Source: Chryseobacterium sp. 36-9
Lineage (GTDB): Bacteria > Bacteroidota > Bacteroidia > Flavobacteriales > Weeksellaceae
Reading direction: 5' to 3'
Assembly (NCBI GenBank): GCA_001898785.1
Contig: MKVE01000027.1
Span: 57,359-101,141 of the forward strand
DNA length: 43,783 bases
The notes under the pieces: model-generated
The model's database searches: none
What the model saw: the letters and a program-made list of their open reading frames with translations, nothing else
What the model was told of the DNA's origin: nothing
Made by a program: the position numbers and the translations under genes
Part shown: one piece after another, positions 8,057-15,565 of the stretch
Layout of the letters: every line of letters starts with the position of its first letter
How positions within the stretch are numbered: position 1 is the first letter of the stretch

Positions 8057-11000
8057 CTACTGGGTGACTTTCATAAGCTGTTTGGTGATGTTGTCCATCT
8101 TTTCAGCTTCATAAGTCGTATCGTAATCTTTCATAATATCGAAAAGATAAGAATAGAACGATGTCACTTTCTGGACATCATCTGCTTTTTTGAAAGCCTT
8201 TTCTTTGCCCATCTCCTGCAAATCTTTGATGAATGTATTGAATCTCTTATCAATGACATTCAGAGATTTTATAAGATATTGATAGCCTTTTTCTTTCTGG
8301 CCGATTTTGTTATAAGCATCAGAAACCGCACCAACTACCAAAGAATATTCCATCGGTTTGGTTTTCATTTGTCTTGCTGCATAAACCTGAAATTTCGGCG
8401 ATAATCTGGTGTAATAATCATACTCTTCGAAGATTCCTTTCTTAAGGTCTTCTGCCAGTTTCAGCCCTTTTTGCTCTTGTCCGGCAACGATATAAGCGTA
8501 AACAATAGAACTCAAAGACCTTGGGTCATTGTATTTGGAAACCGGGATTTCTCTGCTTGCCAAATCCAGAACTTCGATCGCTTTTTGCTTCTCGCCTTTC
8601 AGAACCAAAGCTTCCGCAGCTCTGCTTGCAGATGACCTGTAACTTACAATATTCTGTGTACAAGTCTCATCAAAATGAACTTTCAAATCCTTGAAATTAC
8701 CCCATCTGTAATTTTTTACAATGTTGTAAAGCTCGTCCGCATTTACCATTCCCAATTCGCCGTCCAGAGATTCTTCCGTTTTGATTGGAACCAATCTGTA
8801 ACTGAATCCATCAAACTTAAGATAATTGGACAGGAAGAATAGATTGCTTCCGTCATAGATTCCACCGCTTGAGAAGTTGATCGGACGTTTCCAATCGAAG
8901 TTCGCAAGGATATCCAGCATCATCATATTATTCTTGAACATACTAGAACCTTTATAATCGATGACGATTTGTTTTTCTGCTTTTTGCGCTTCGGCTGGCG
9001 TGATGATGCCTGATTTAATGGCATTATTCACATTCACCGGAAGTACAAATTTGGAAACCGGAAGGAAGTTGAATTTCTCATAACGCTCTTCCCCAAAAAT
9101 CATTTTAACGATTTCATCTTTTGCAGGAGATTTCATTTTCAAGAAATTAATAGCCTCTTTCATCGTAATCGAATCCTGGGTCAGATATTTTCTGAAAGCC
9201 GCAAATTCTGTATCTGGCACACCCTGGTCTTTTAGATTCGCAAAAATATTAGACCAATCATCTTTAGTCATCATATAAACCTGGTCGTTGGAACCTTCGC
9301 GGTAATCTTCATGAGTTAAAGTTGAAGGAACAGGCATTGAATTATATGTTCTTCTTTTAACCTGGTCAATGTTCCAGGGCGTCGATAACAATGTGAAATT
9401 GACCACTTTTACATCCGGACGGAATTCCTCAGTCTCCTGAATGGCCCAAACCGGATACGTATCATTATCACCATAAACGAACATTATGCCGTCTTTCGGT
9501 AAAGATTTTAAACTTGAATAAGCGTAATCATAAGCTGTGTAACGTCCACTTCTGTCGTGAACATTATAATTCTGAAAGCCCATCATAAAAGGAATTCCTA
9601 ATAAAACTACGCCTACAATAATCTGAGCTGATTTGCTTTTTACTTTTTTCTGAAGCAACCAATAGATTGCAGCGACACCTAATCCAATCCAAATCGCAAA
9701 TGCGTAGAAGGAACCGACCATCGCATAATCTCTTTCACGAGGTTCGAATGGCTTCATCCCTGTGTAAAATACAATCCCGACACTTGTTAAAATGAATAAA
9801 GATAATATCGCGTAGAATCTTCCAAAATCTCTATTAAGTTGAAAGAAAAATCCTAGTAATCCCAAAATTAATGGAAGCATAAAGAACTTCACTGTACTTT
9901 CATTCTGGAATTTAGCAGGCATCTCGCTCTGGTCGCCCCAAATATTATTATCGATGAAAGGAATCCCTGTAATGAAGTTTCCATTCGTATTTTCCATATG
10001 CCCTTCGACATCATTCTGGCGACCTGCAAAATTCCAAAGCAAATATCTTCCGAAGTAATAGTAATTCTGGAATGTGATGAAATAGTCAAGATTCTGAGCT
10101 AAAGTCGGTTTCTGAACATTGATAATTCCGAATTGTTTCGCTTTCAGATAATCATCCATTTTGATGGTTCCGTTCTCATATTTTTGACGAAGTTCATCAA
10201 AGAATTGTTTTGCTTCCGGACTTTCGGAGATTTGCTCATTCCCATAATTGAAAGTGAAATCCGGCGCACCGTACATTGAGATGTAATTCGGCATTACTGA
10301 TTTATCCTCACTAAACATTCTTGGCAAGAAACCAACGTGTTCTTTGCTGTAAACATAATTGAACTTCTCTCCTACTTTGCGATATTGTCCAGTTGTAGCA
10401 TCTTTCTCGTAAGTATCACCTGTTTTTTCAGTTTTGTAACTTCCGTCTTCATTTTTCTCGATTCCATTCGGGTCAAGATAAGCAGTATAATTTTGTCCGT
10501 ACAAAGTTGGCCAGTCACCGTATTGTTCTCGGTTATAGTAATCCAGCATTCCTAAAGCGTTGTCCGGGTCATTAAGGTTCATCGGCGGATTGGCAATAGC
10601 TCTGATCGGGATGACCAGCCAGCAAGAAAATCCAATTATCATATAAACAACTGATAATGCAACTGTTTGATACAATGATTTCCCGGTTTTTCTTGTATAA
10701 GTAATGAATAAATAGCAAAGAACTGACAAAATAACAAATGCGAAAACTGTCCCTGAGTGGAAAGGCAGACCTAGTCCGTTAACAAAGAATATTTCAGATT
10801 TTCCGAATAACGTCATTATGACAGGGAAAATAATCTTGAAGACAATCGCCAGAATTACCAGCGTAATTCCATTAGCCCAAAGGAAAGATTTCCAGGTGAA
10901 CTTATAATTTCTTGTATAATAAATCAGGCAAACTGCCGGCAATGCCAACATACACATCATATGTACACCGATAGACAAACCGATCACGAAAAACAAAAGG

Positions 11001-11542
11001 ATAATCCAACGTTCATTATCTTTTTCCAGATATTCATTTTCCCATTTGGTAATCAACCAGACAATCAATGCAATAAACATACTTGCCATTGCATAAACCT
11101 CGCCTTCTACCGCTGAAAACCAAAATGTATCCGAAAATGTAAAACATAAAGCACCAACTGCTCCTGCAAATAAGGTTGCAATTTCTTCGGCAATTGTAAT
11201 ATTTTCGAATTCTTTATTGAGTAATCGTCTTACAAGATGGGTAATCGTCCAGAATAAAAACAGAATTGTAAACGCACTAAATAACGCAGACATCGCATTA
11301 ATCACCAAAGAATAATGCTGACCGTCACCAAAAGCAAATAATGCAACAACGGCTCCAACCAGTTGGAAAAGTGCAGCTCCCGGTGCGTGTGTAACCTCCA
11401 ATTTAACAGCGGAAGAAATGTATTCTCCACAATCCCAAAAACTGAAGTTGGGTTCTATGGTTGATAAATAAGTGATAAATGCAATTACAAAAACTACCCA
11501 TCCAAGAATAGTGTTCCATCGTTTAAAAGTCCAATTCTTCAT
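8057..11542 (-). CDS. DUF2723 (GT117-like) large membrane protein with TPR-like C-terminus
   Basis: A 1161-residue protein of the DUF2723 family, annotated elsewhere as glycosyltransferase family 117 and related in form to protein O-mannosyltransferases. It opens with a membrane segment, then FSFWDCGEYISSAVKLEVTH (about residues 33-52), the conserved acidic first loop. About a dozen further hydrophobic helices extend to roughly residue 640, including PIRAIANPPMNLNDPDN and the loop GMKPFEPRERDYAMVGSFYAFAIW. The C-terminal half is soluble, with MFVYGDNDTYPVWAIQE and later helical repeats like TPRs (about 960-1130). It probably uses a polyprenyl-linked sugar to modify exported proteins. That reaction is inferred from family resemblance. 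The gene is monocistronic, and a palindromic hairpin follows it. Confidence 0.88.
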   Translation of the reverse strand: MKNWTFKRWNTILGWVVFVIAFITYLSTIEPNFSFWDCGEYISSAVKLEVTHAPGAALFQLVGAVVALFAFGDGQHYSLVINAMSALFSAFTILFLFWTITHLVRRLLNKEFENITIAEEIATLFAGAVGALCFTFSDTFWFSAVEGEVYAMASMFIALIVWLITKWENEYLEKDNERWIILLFFVIGLSIGVHMMCMLALPAVCLIYYTRNYKFTWKSFLWANGITLVILAIVFKIIFPVIMTLFGKSEIFFVNGLGLPFHSGTVFAFVILSVLCYLFITYTRKTGKSLYQTVALSVVYMIIGFSCWLVIPIRAIANPPMNLNDPDNALGMLDYYNREQYGDWPTLYGQNYTAYLDPNGIEKNEDGSYKTEKTGDTYEKDATTGQYRKVGEKFNYVYSKEHVGFLPRMFSEDKSVMPNYISMYGAPDFTFNYGNEQISESPEAKQFFDELRQKYENGTIKMDDYLKAKQFGIINVQKPTLAQNLDYFITFQNYYYFGRYLLWNFAGRQNDVEGHMENTNGNFITGIPFIDNNIWGDQSEMPAKFQNESTVKFFMLPLILGLLGFFFQLNRDFGRFYAILSLFILTSVGIVFYTGMKPFEPRERDYAMVGSFYAFAIWIGLGVAAIYWLLQKKVKSKSAQIIVGVVLLGIPFMMGFQNYNVHDRSGRYTAYDYAYSSLKSLPKDGIMFVYGDNDTYPVWAIQETEEFRPDVKVVNFTLLSTPWNIDQVKRRTYNSMPVPSTLTHEDYREGSNDQVYMMTKDDWSNIFANLKDQGVPDTEFAAFRKYLTQDSITMKEAINFLKMKSPAKDEIVKMIFGEERYEKFNFLPVSKFVLPVNVNNAIKSGIITPAEAQKAEKQIVIDYKGSSMFKNNMMMLDILANFDWKRPINFSSGGIYDGSNLFFLSNYLKFDGFSYRLVPIKTEESLDGELGMVNADELYNIVKNYRWGNFKDLKVHFDETCTQNIVSYRSSASRAAEALVLKGEKQKAIEVLDLASREIPVSKYNDPRSLSSIVYAYIVAGQEQKGLKLAEDLKKGIFEEYDYYTRLSPKFQVYAARQMKTKPMEYSLVVGAVSDAYNKIGQKEKGYQYLIKSLNVIDKRFNTFIKDLQEMGKEKAFKKADDVQKVTSFYSYLFDIMKDYDTTYEAEKMDNITKQLMKVTQ

Positions 11543-11721
11543 ACGGAAAATGAAATATCGGCGAATTTAACGTTTTTGATTCAGTTATTTAAGTTTTTAA
11601 CAAAAATTAAAATTTTGGTGCGCTTTTTGAAAATTGCAGAAAATCAGTTGAATTATTAATAATATTTTCAATGCAAAATCAGATTCACAGCTCAAAAATA
11701 AAAACATTGCAATTTTTTTTT

Positions 11722-11729
11722 TATTTTTG
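11722..11729 (+). promoter_or_regulatory. Candidate -7 promoter element of the cysteate synthase-like gene
   Basis: TATTTTTG matches TAnnTTTG and lies 32 bases before the ATG at 11762, in the 219-base gap between two divergent genes. The nearest TTG is only 12 bases upstream, so the -33 box is not convincing. Confidence 0.45.
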
Positions 11730-11761
11730 CAGACAGTTTTTGAGAGAAAAAATGATATAAA

Positions 11762-12799
11762 ATGACGAATGTATACGATAATATTCTTGGTTTGATTGGC
11801 AACTCACCGTTAGTCAAGTTAAATCAGGTTACCAAGGACATTCCTGCGACAGTATACGCTAAGTTGGAATCTTATAACCCAGGGCATTCTACAAAAGATA
11901 GAATTGCACTTCATATTATAGAAAATGCAGAAAGACAGGGAATCCTGAAATCAGATTCTGTAATCGTAGAAACTACTTCCGGAAACACCGGTTTTTCTAT
12001 TGCAATGGTTTGTATCGTCAAAGGTTACAAATGCATTCTTGCAGTTAGCGATAAAACAAAGGCTGAAAAAATCGCTTATTTAAAGGCACTTGGCGCAACA
12101 GTTTATGTTTGCCCGGCTTCTGTTCCTGCAGATGACCCAAGATCTTATTATGAAGTAGCTAAAAGAATTGCTGCGGAAACTCCTAATTCGGTTTACATCA
12201 ATCAGTATTTCAACGAATTGAATATTGATGCACATTACCAAACCACAGGCCCTGAGATTTGGAAACAGACGGAAGGCAAAATAACTCACCTTTTTGCCTG
12301 CACAGGAACTGGCGGAACGCTTTCCGGCTCCGCAAAATATCTGAAAGAACAAAATCCTGACATCAAAGTGATTGGTGTAGATGCGGATGGCTCTATTCTA
12401 AAAACTTACCACGAAACAGGAAAAATCAATAAAACAGAAATTCATCCTTATCAGATTGAAGGTCTTGGAAAAAATTTGATTCCGGGTGCGCTTTTATTTG
12501 ATACGATTGATGAATATGTACGAGTTAATGACGAGATGTCAGCTTACAGAACCCGAGAGATTGCTTTGAAGGAAGCAATAATGGGCGGTTACACAACTGG
12601 AGCAGTAACTCAGGCTTTGATTCAGTATGCCAATTCCCATGAGTTCAAAGAAGATGACTTGATAGTATTAATTTTTCCAGACCATGGTTCCCGCTATATC
12701 ACTAAAGTATACAGCGACAAATGGATGGAAGAACAAGGCTTTATCAACAACTGTTTTCACAACTATGATGAAGTTTTCAAAACAGAAATCATCAAATAA
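11762..12799 (+). CDS. PLP-dependent cysteine synthase-family enzyme, probable cysteate synthase
   Basis: A 345-residue fold-type II PLP enzyme. K45 in NPGHSTKDR is the Schiff-base lysine, TSGNTG (72-77) is the substrate carboxylate loop, and GTGGT (182-186) binds the PLP phosphate. The end FPDHGSRYITKVYSDKWMEEQGF resembles cystathionine beta-synthase-type members more than CysK. General family activity is beta-replacement on serine derivatives. Its immediate neighbour is an alpha-oxoamine synthase-like acyltransferase. This pairing matches the sulfonolipid route reported in Flavobacterium and Chryseobacterium, where a cysteine-synthase relative makes L-cysteate from O-phosphoserine and sulfite. 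The cysteate role is therefore inferred from context. An ordinary cysteine synthase or cystathionine beta-synthase is the alternative. No heme or CBS domains are present. Confidence 0.85.
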   Translation: MTNVYDNILGLIGNSPLVKLNQVTKDIPATVYAKLESYNPGHSTKDRIALHIIENAERQGILKSDSVIVETTSGNTGFSIAMVCIVKGYKCILAVSDKTKAEKIAYLKALGATVYVCPASVPADDPRSYYEVAKRIAAETPNSVYINQYFNELNIDAHYQTTGPEIWKQTEGKITHLFACTGTGGTLSGSAKYLKEQNPDIKVIGVDADGSILKTYHETGKINKTEIHPYQIEGLGKNLIPGALLFDTIDEYVRVNDEMSAYRTREIALKEAIMGGYTTGAVTQALIQYANSHEFKEDDLIVLIFPDHGSRYITKVYSDKWMEEQGFINNCFHNYDEVFKTEIIK

Positions 12800-12819
12800 A
12801 ATTTAAACACAAAATTCAT

Positions 12820-12846
12820 AACCTTTTGTCATACAAAAGGTTTTTT
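12820..12846 (+). terminator. Hairpin with T-run between the two sulfonolipid-type genes
   Basis: A perfect 10-bp stem, AACCTTTTGT (12820-12829) with ACAAAAGGTT (12833-12842), has a 3-base loop and runs into TTTTTT. It would stop or reduce transcription between the cysteate synthase-like gene and the acyltransferase gene, although no clear promoter is visible in the 28 bases that follow. Confidence 0.75.
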
Positions 12847-12874
12847 CAATCAATAAAAATATCAGTTAGAAAAA

Positions 12875-14146
12875 ATGGACATTTTTGAAAGAATAAAACA
12901 AAATCCAGGTCCGTTGGGACAATTTGCAGATTATGGTGAAGGATACTATATTTTCCCAAGATTAGAAGGACCAATTGGACCGAGAATGAAGTTTCAGGGG
13001 AAAGAGGTTATTTTTTGGAGTGCTAATGATTATTTGGGTATGTGTAATCATCCCGAAGTTTTGGAAGCTGATGCCAAAGCCGCTGCAGAGTTTGGAATGT
13101 TTTATCCGATGGGAGCCAGAGCAATGTCCGGAGAAACTGAACAGCATTTGCAACTGGAAAGAGAATTGGCGGATTTCGTTAAGAAAGATTCTGCTTATCT
13201 TTTGAATTTCGGTTATCAGGGAATGGTTTCTACGATTGATGCTTTGGTCTCAAGAAATGACGTGATTGTTTACGACGTAGATTCTCACGCTTGTATCGTG
13301 GACGGTGTTAGATTACACGCCGGAAAACGTTTTACTTACAGACACAATGATATCGAAAGTTTTGAAAAGAACTTAATAAGAGCTCAAAAAGTAACTGAAG
13401 AAACAGGCGGAGGAATCTTAGTAATTACCGAAGGTGTTTTCGGAATGCGAGGACAACAAGGTAAACTGAAAGAGATCTGCGCGCTTAAAGACAAATATAA
13501 ATTCAGAATCTTGGTTGACGATGCTCACGGATTTGGAACATTGGGAGAAACCGGAGCAGGAGCTGGTGAAGAGCAAGGTTGCCAGGATCAGATTGATGTT
13601 TATTTCTCTACGTTTGCTAAGTCTATGGCTGGTTTCGGGGCATTCTTAGCTGGAGACAAAGAGATTATCCGTTATTTGAAATTCAACCTGAGATCTCAGA
13701 TTTTTGCTAAATCTCTGACAATGCCAATGGTAATCGGAGGTTTGAAAAGATTGGAACTATTGAGAACAAGACCGGAAATCAAGGCTAAGCTTTGGGAAAA
13801 TGTTGAAAAACTTCAAGGTGGATTGAAAAAAATCGGATATAATCTTGGTGACACCAACACTTGTGTAACGCCGGTTTTCATCCAGGGAACACCTGTTGAA
13901 GCGACTTTATTAGTTAAAGAATTAAGAGAAGATTACGGAATTTTCACATCTGTTGTAGTTTATCCGGTAATTCCAAAAGGAATGATTCTTCTTAGATTAA
14001 TTCCAACCGCTTCTCACACTGATGCAGAAATCAACGAAACACTTGCAGCTTTCGAATCAATTTATAACAAATTAGCAAGCGGTTATTACAAAGAAGCTGA
14101 AGCTAAATTATTAAAAGAACAAAACTTAGAGTTCAAACCAATTTAA
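12875..14146 (+). CDS. Alpha-oxoamine synthase family enzyme, probable cysteate fatty acyltransferase
   Basis: A 423-residue fold-type I PLP enzyme related to serine palmitoyltransferase, 2-amino-3-ketobutyrate CoA ligase and BioF. Visible marks are FWSANDYLG (48-55), H138 in DSHACIVDG (stacks on PLP), DDAHG (215-219) and K249 in STFAKSMAG (PLP lysine). The usual GSGGSR-type turn of this family is replaced by YPMGARAMSGETEQHLQLE (about 77-95), and the PLP loop is FAKSMAG in place of LGKAFG. In Flavobacterium and Chryseobacterium such an enzyme joins L-cysteate with a fatty acyl donor, releasing CO2, to give the capnine backbone of sulfonolipids. The adjoining cysteate synthase-like gene supports that role. 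A serine palmitoyltransferase making ordinary sphingolipid remains possible. Confidence 0.87.
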   Translation: MDIFERIKQNPGPLGQFADYGEGYYIFPRLEGPIGPRMKFQGKEVIFWSANDYLGMCNHPEVLEADAKAAAEFGMFYPMGARAMSGETEQHLQLERELADFVKKDSAYLLNFGYQGMVSTIDALVSRNDVIVYDVDSHACIVDGVRLHAGKRFTYRHNDIESFEKNLIRAQKVTEETGGGILVITEGVFGMRGQQGKLKEICALKDKYKFRILVDDAHGFGTLGETGAGAGEEQGCQDQIDVYFSTFAKSMAGFGAFLAGDKEIIRYLKFNLRSQIFAKSLTMPMVIGGLKRLELLRTRPEIKAKLWENVEKLQGGLKKIGYNLGDTNTCVTPVFIQGTPVEATLLVKELREDYGIFTSVVVYPVIPKGMILLRLIPTASHTDAEINETLAAFESIYNKLASGYYKEAEAKLLKEQNLEFKPI

Positions 14147-14168
14147 TTTTTTTGGTTCATTTATAAAT

Positions 14169-14205
14169 AACCCTTTTAGAGTTTTGTATTCTGAAAGGGT
14201 TTTTC
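14169..14205 (+). repeat. Palindromic repeat, copy 2, doubling as terminator
   Basis: AACCCTTTTAGA (14169-14180) pairs with TCTGAAAGGGTT (14190-14201), with one G-T pair, and is followed by TTTT. It is the same family as the copy at 7999 and lies 22 bases after the stop of the acyltransferase gene. Confidence 0.8.
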
Positions 14206-14221
14206 ATCTAATAAAAAATTG

Positions 14222-14229
14222 TAATTTTG
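14222..14229 (+). promoter_or_regulatory. Candidate -7 promoter element of the toxin-antitoxin pair
   Basis: TAATTTTG matches TAnnTTTG and lies 21 bases before the antitoxin ATG. No TTG is found at the -33 position. Confidence 0.5.
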
Positions 14230-14250
14230 AGAAAGAAGATTTGAGAAAAA

Positions 14251-14481
14251 ATGAAACCACAAATTATACAAGACCATAATGGAAATCCAACGGGTGTTTT
14301 TATCCCAATCAAAGAGTGGGAGGAATTGAAAAAACAATATCCTGAAATTGACGGCAATCCATCTTTTGAGCTTTCTAATGAACAAAAAAAAATATTGGAT
14401 GAAAGATTAAAAGCTGATAAAAAAGAATTTATCTCCGCAAGAAAAGCTTTAAACAATATTCGTCATAAATATGGCTTATGA
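14251..14481 (+). CDS. Antitoxin of a ParE-type toxin-antitoxin pair
   Basis: A 76-residue protein. The N-terminal half is a short beta-hairpin and helix (IIQDHNGNPTGVFIPIKEWEELKKQYPEI), as in Phd-like or related small antitoxins that start by recording a 'protein with a PTGVFIP strand'. The C-terminal half is charged and helical (KKILDERLKADKKEFISARKA) and would wrap around the toxin. Its last 11 bases overlap the next gene, the usual layout for these modules, with antitoxin first. It probably neutralises the toxin and represses its own promoter. No inverted operator was recognised near the TAATTTTG box apart from the upstream palindrome. Confidence 0.78.
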   Translation: MKPQIIQDHNGNPTGVFIPIKEWEELKKQYPEIDGNPSFELSNEQKKILDERLKADKKEFISARKALNNIRHKYGL

Positions 14482-14767
14482 AATTGTTATTCTTGACAGA
14501 GCTCAGGAAGAAATCAATAGTGCTTTTGAATATTATGCCGAAATTTCCATTGCCGTTTTAAAGTCTTTTGATGAACAATTGGAACAAGTTTATCAAAGAT
14601 TAGAAACGAACCCATTTTCCCAATCACGATATAAAAACTTGAGAACTTTACCTTTTAAAACTTTTCCATATATTACTTTCTTTACGGTTGATGAAAATGA
14701 AAAAACTGTATATATCTACTCCGTTTTCAATACTTCTCAAAATCCCGAAAAATATCCAAAAGGTTAA
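14471..14767 (+). CDS. RelE/ParE superfamily toxin
   Basis: A 98-residue protein with the compact fold of the type II toxin superfamily. It begins with a beta-strand, YEIVILDRAQEEINSAFEYYAEIS, typical of ParE, then a helical hairpin (SFDEQLEQVYQRLETNPF). The final sheet is RYKNLRTLPFKTFPYITFFTVDENEKTVYIYSVFNTSQNPEKY. The arginine and the aromatic strand at the end match ParE-like members. ParE proteins poison DNA gyrase and RelE proteins cut mRNA on ribosomes, and the sequence alone does not settle which applies here. The ATG overlaps the antitoxin gene by 11 bases, so translation is probably coupled. Confidence 0.85.
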   Translation: MAYEIVILDRAQEEINSAFEYYAEISIAVLKSFDEQLEQVYQRLETNPFSQSRYKNLRTLPFKTFPYITFFTVDENEKTVYIYSVFNTSQNPEKYPKG

Positions 14768-14773
14768 TTGGAT

Positions 14774-15487
14774 TTAATTCAATCTTTCAGACCATTCCAA
14801 TTCTTTTGGTAATTCGAGGTTAGAAAATTCTATATGAATCACTCTTCGCTTTTTGTTGTTGACTGTTCTGTTGGAGCCGTGTAGAATAAGAGGTTTCATA
14901 ATCATAACTCCACCTTTTTTCACAGAGCAGATTTCTTCTGTTTCAACATTCCAATCAATAGTTTCTGGGCGGTAGATTTCTTTGCTGTGAGAATTCGGAA
15001 CCACTTTCAAAGCACCATTATTCTCATCTGTATCATCAAGATGAATTCTAATCGTAAATATATTTTTCAAATAATCAATCGGAGGCTGAACTGCAAATTG
15101 ATTCTGTTTCGTTGTCCAAGGTCCAAAACCTTCCAAATCTACTTTTTTATCAACAGAAATTGTCAAATCCTGATGATAAGAAACATACCAATTGGATTTC
15201 TCCGGTTTATCAAAATAGATACTTTTGACTACAAAATAATCTTTGCCAAAAACCTCATTAACAATTTTTTTGATATTATCATTAAAAATGAATTGATGAC
15301 TTTCTGGAACTTCTTTCAAAAATTGTCTTATCGCAAAAAGGTCTTCCGACTTTCTAAATGTCTCTTTTGAAGTATCAATAGAATCAATTACATTGATGAT
15401 TTGATTGATTTCTTCTTCAGAAAAAACATCATTAATAATTGTAAATCCTTTTTCGGAGATTTCGGTTTTATGATTTTTTGTAAACAT
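14774..15487 (-). CDS. Phytanoyl-CoA dioxygenase family protein
   Basis: A 237-residue non-heme iron, 2-oxoglutarate-dependent dioxygenase of the PhyH family. The iron ligands are visible as H105 and D107 in SYHQDLT and H203 in LILHGSNR. R214 or R215, about eleven residues further on, would bind the 2-oxoglutarate carboxylate. The strand TIRIHLDDTDENNGALKVVPNSH (about 145-167) is the usual core of this family. Members hydroxylate varied substrates, including lipids, amino acids and secondary metabolites, and nothing here names the substrate. It is convergent with the toxin gene, with a gap of six bases. On its own strand it lies downstream of the serine hydrolase, but a palindromic hairpin separates them. 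Confidence 0.88.
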   Translation of the reverse strand: MFTKNHKTEISEKGFTIINDVFSEEEINQIINVIDSIDTSKETFRKSEDLFAIRQFLKEVPESHQFIFNDNIKKIVNEVFGKDYFVVKSIYFDKPEKSNWYVSYHQDLTISVDKKVDLEGFGPWTTKQNQFAVQPPIDYLKNIFTIRIHLDDTDENNGALKVVPNSHSKEIYRPETIDWNVETEEICSVKKGGVMIMKPLILHGSNRTVNNKKRRVIHIEFSNLELPKELEWSERLN

Positions 15488-15516
15488 AAATTAATTTAAC
15501 TAAATCGGTTAAAGTC

Positions 15517-15553
15517 GAACCCCCCTTCAGAGTTTGAAACTCTGAAGGGGTTC
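15517..15553. repeat. Palindromic repeat, copy 3, after the serine hydrolase gene
   Basis: The arms read GAACCCC..TTCAGAGTTT and AAACTCTGAAGGGGTTC. The left arm carries two extra C bases that would bulge. It is the same family as the copies at 7999 and 14169 and lies 12 bases beyond the stop of the minus-strand serine hydrolase gene. Confidence 0.8.
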
Positions 15554-15565
15554 CATTATAAAATC

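Noticed and set aside
14987-15370. 127-codon plus-strand frame
   Set aside because: Antisense to the PhyH-family dioxygenase with intact iron ligands; composition is that of a shadow frame.
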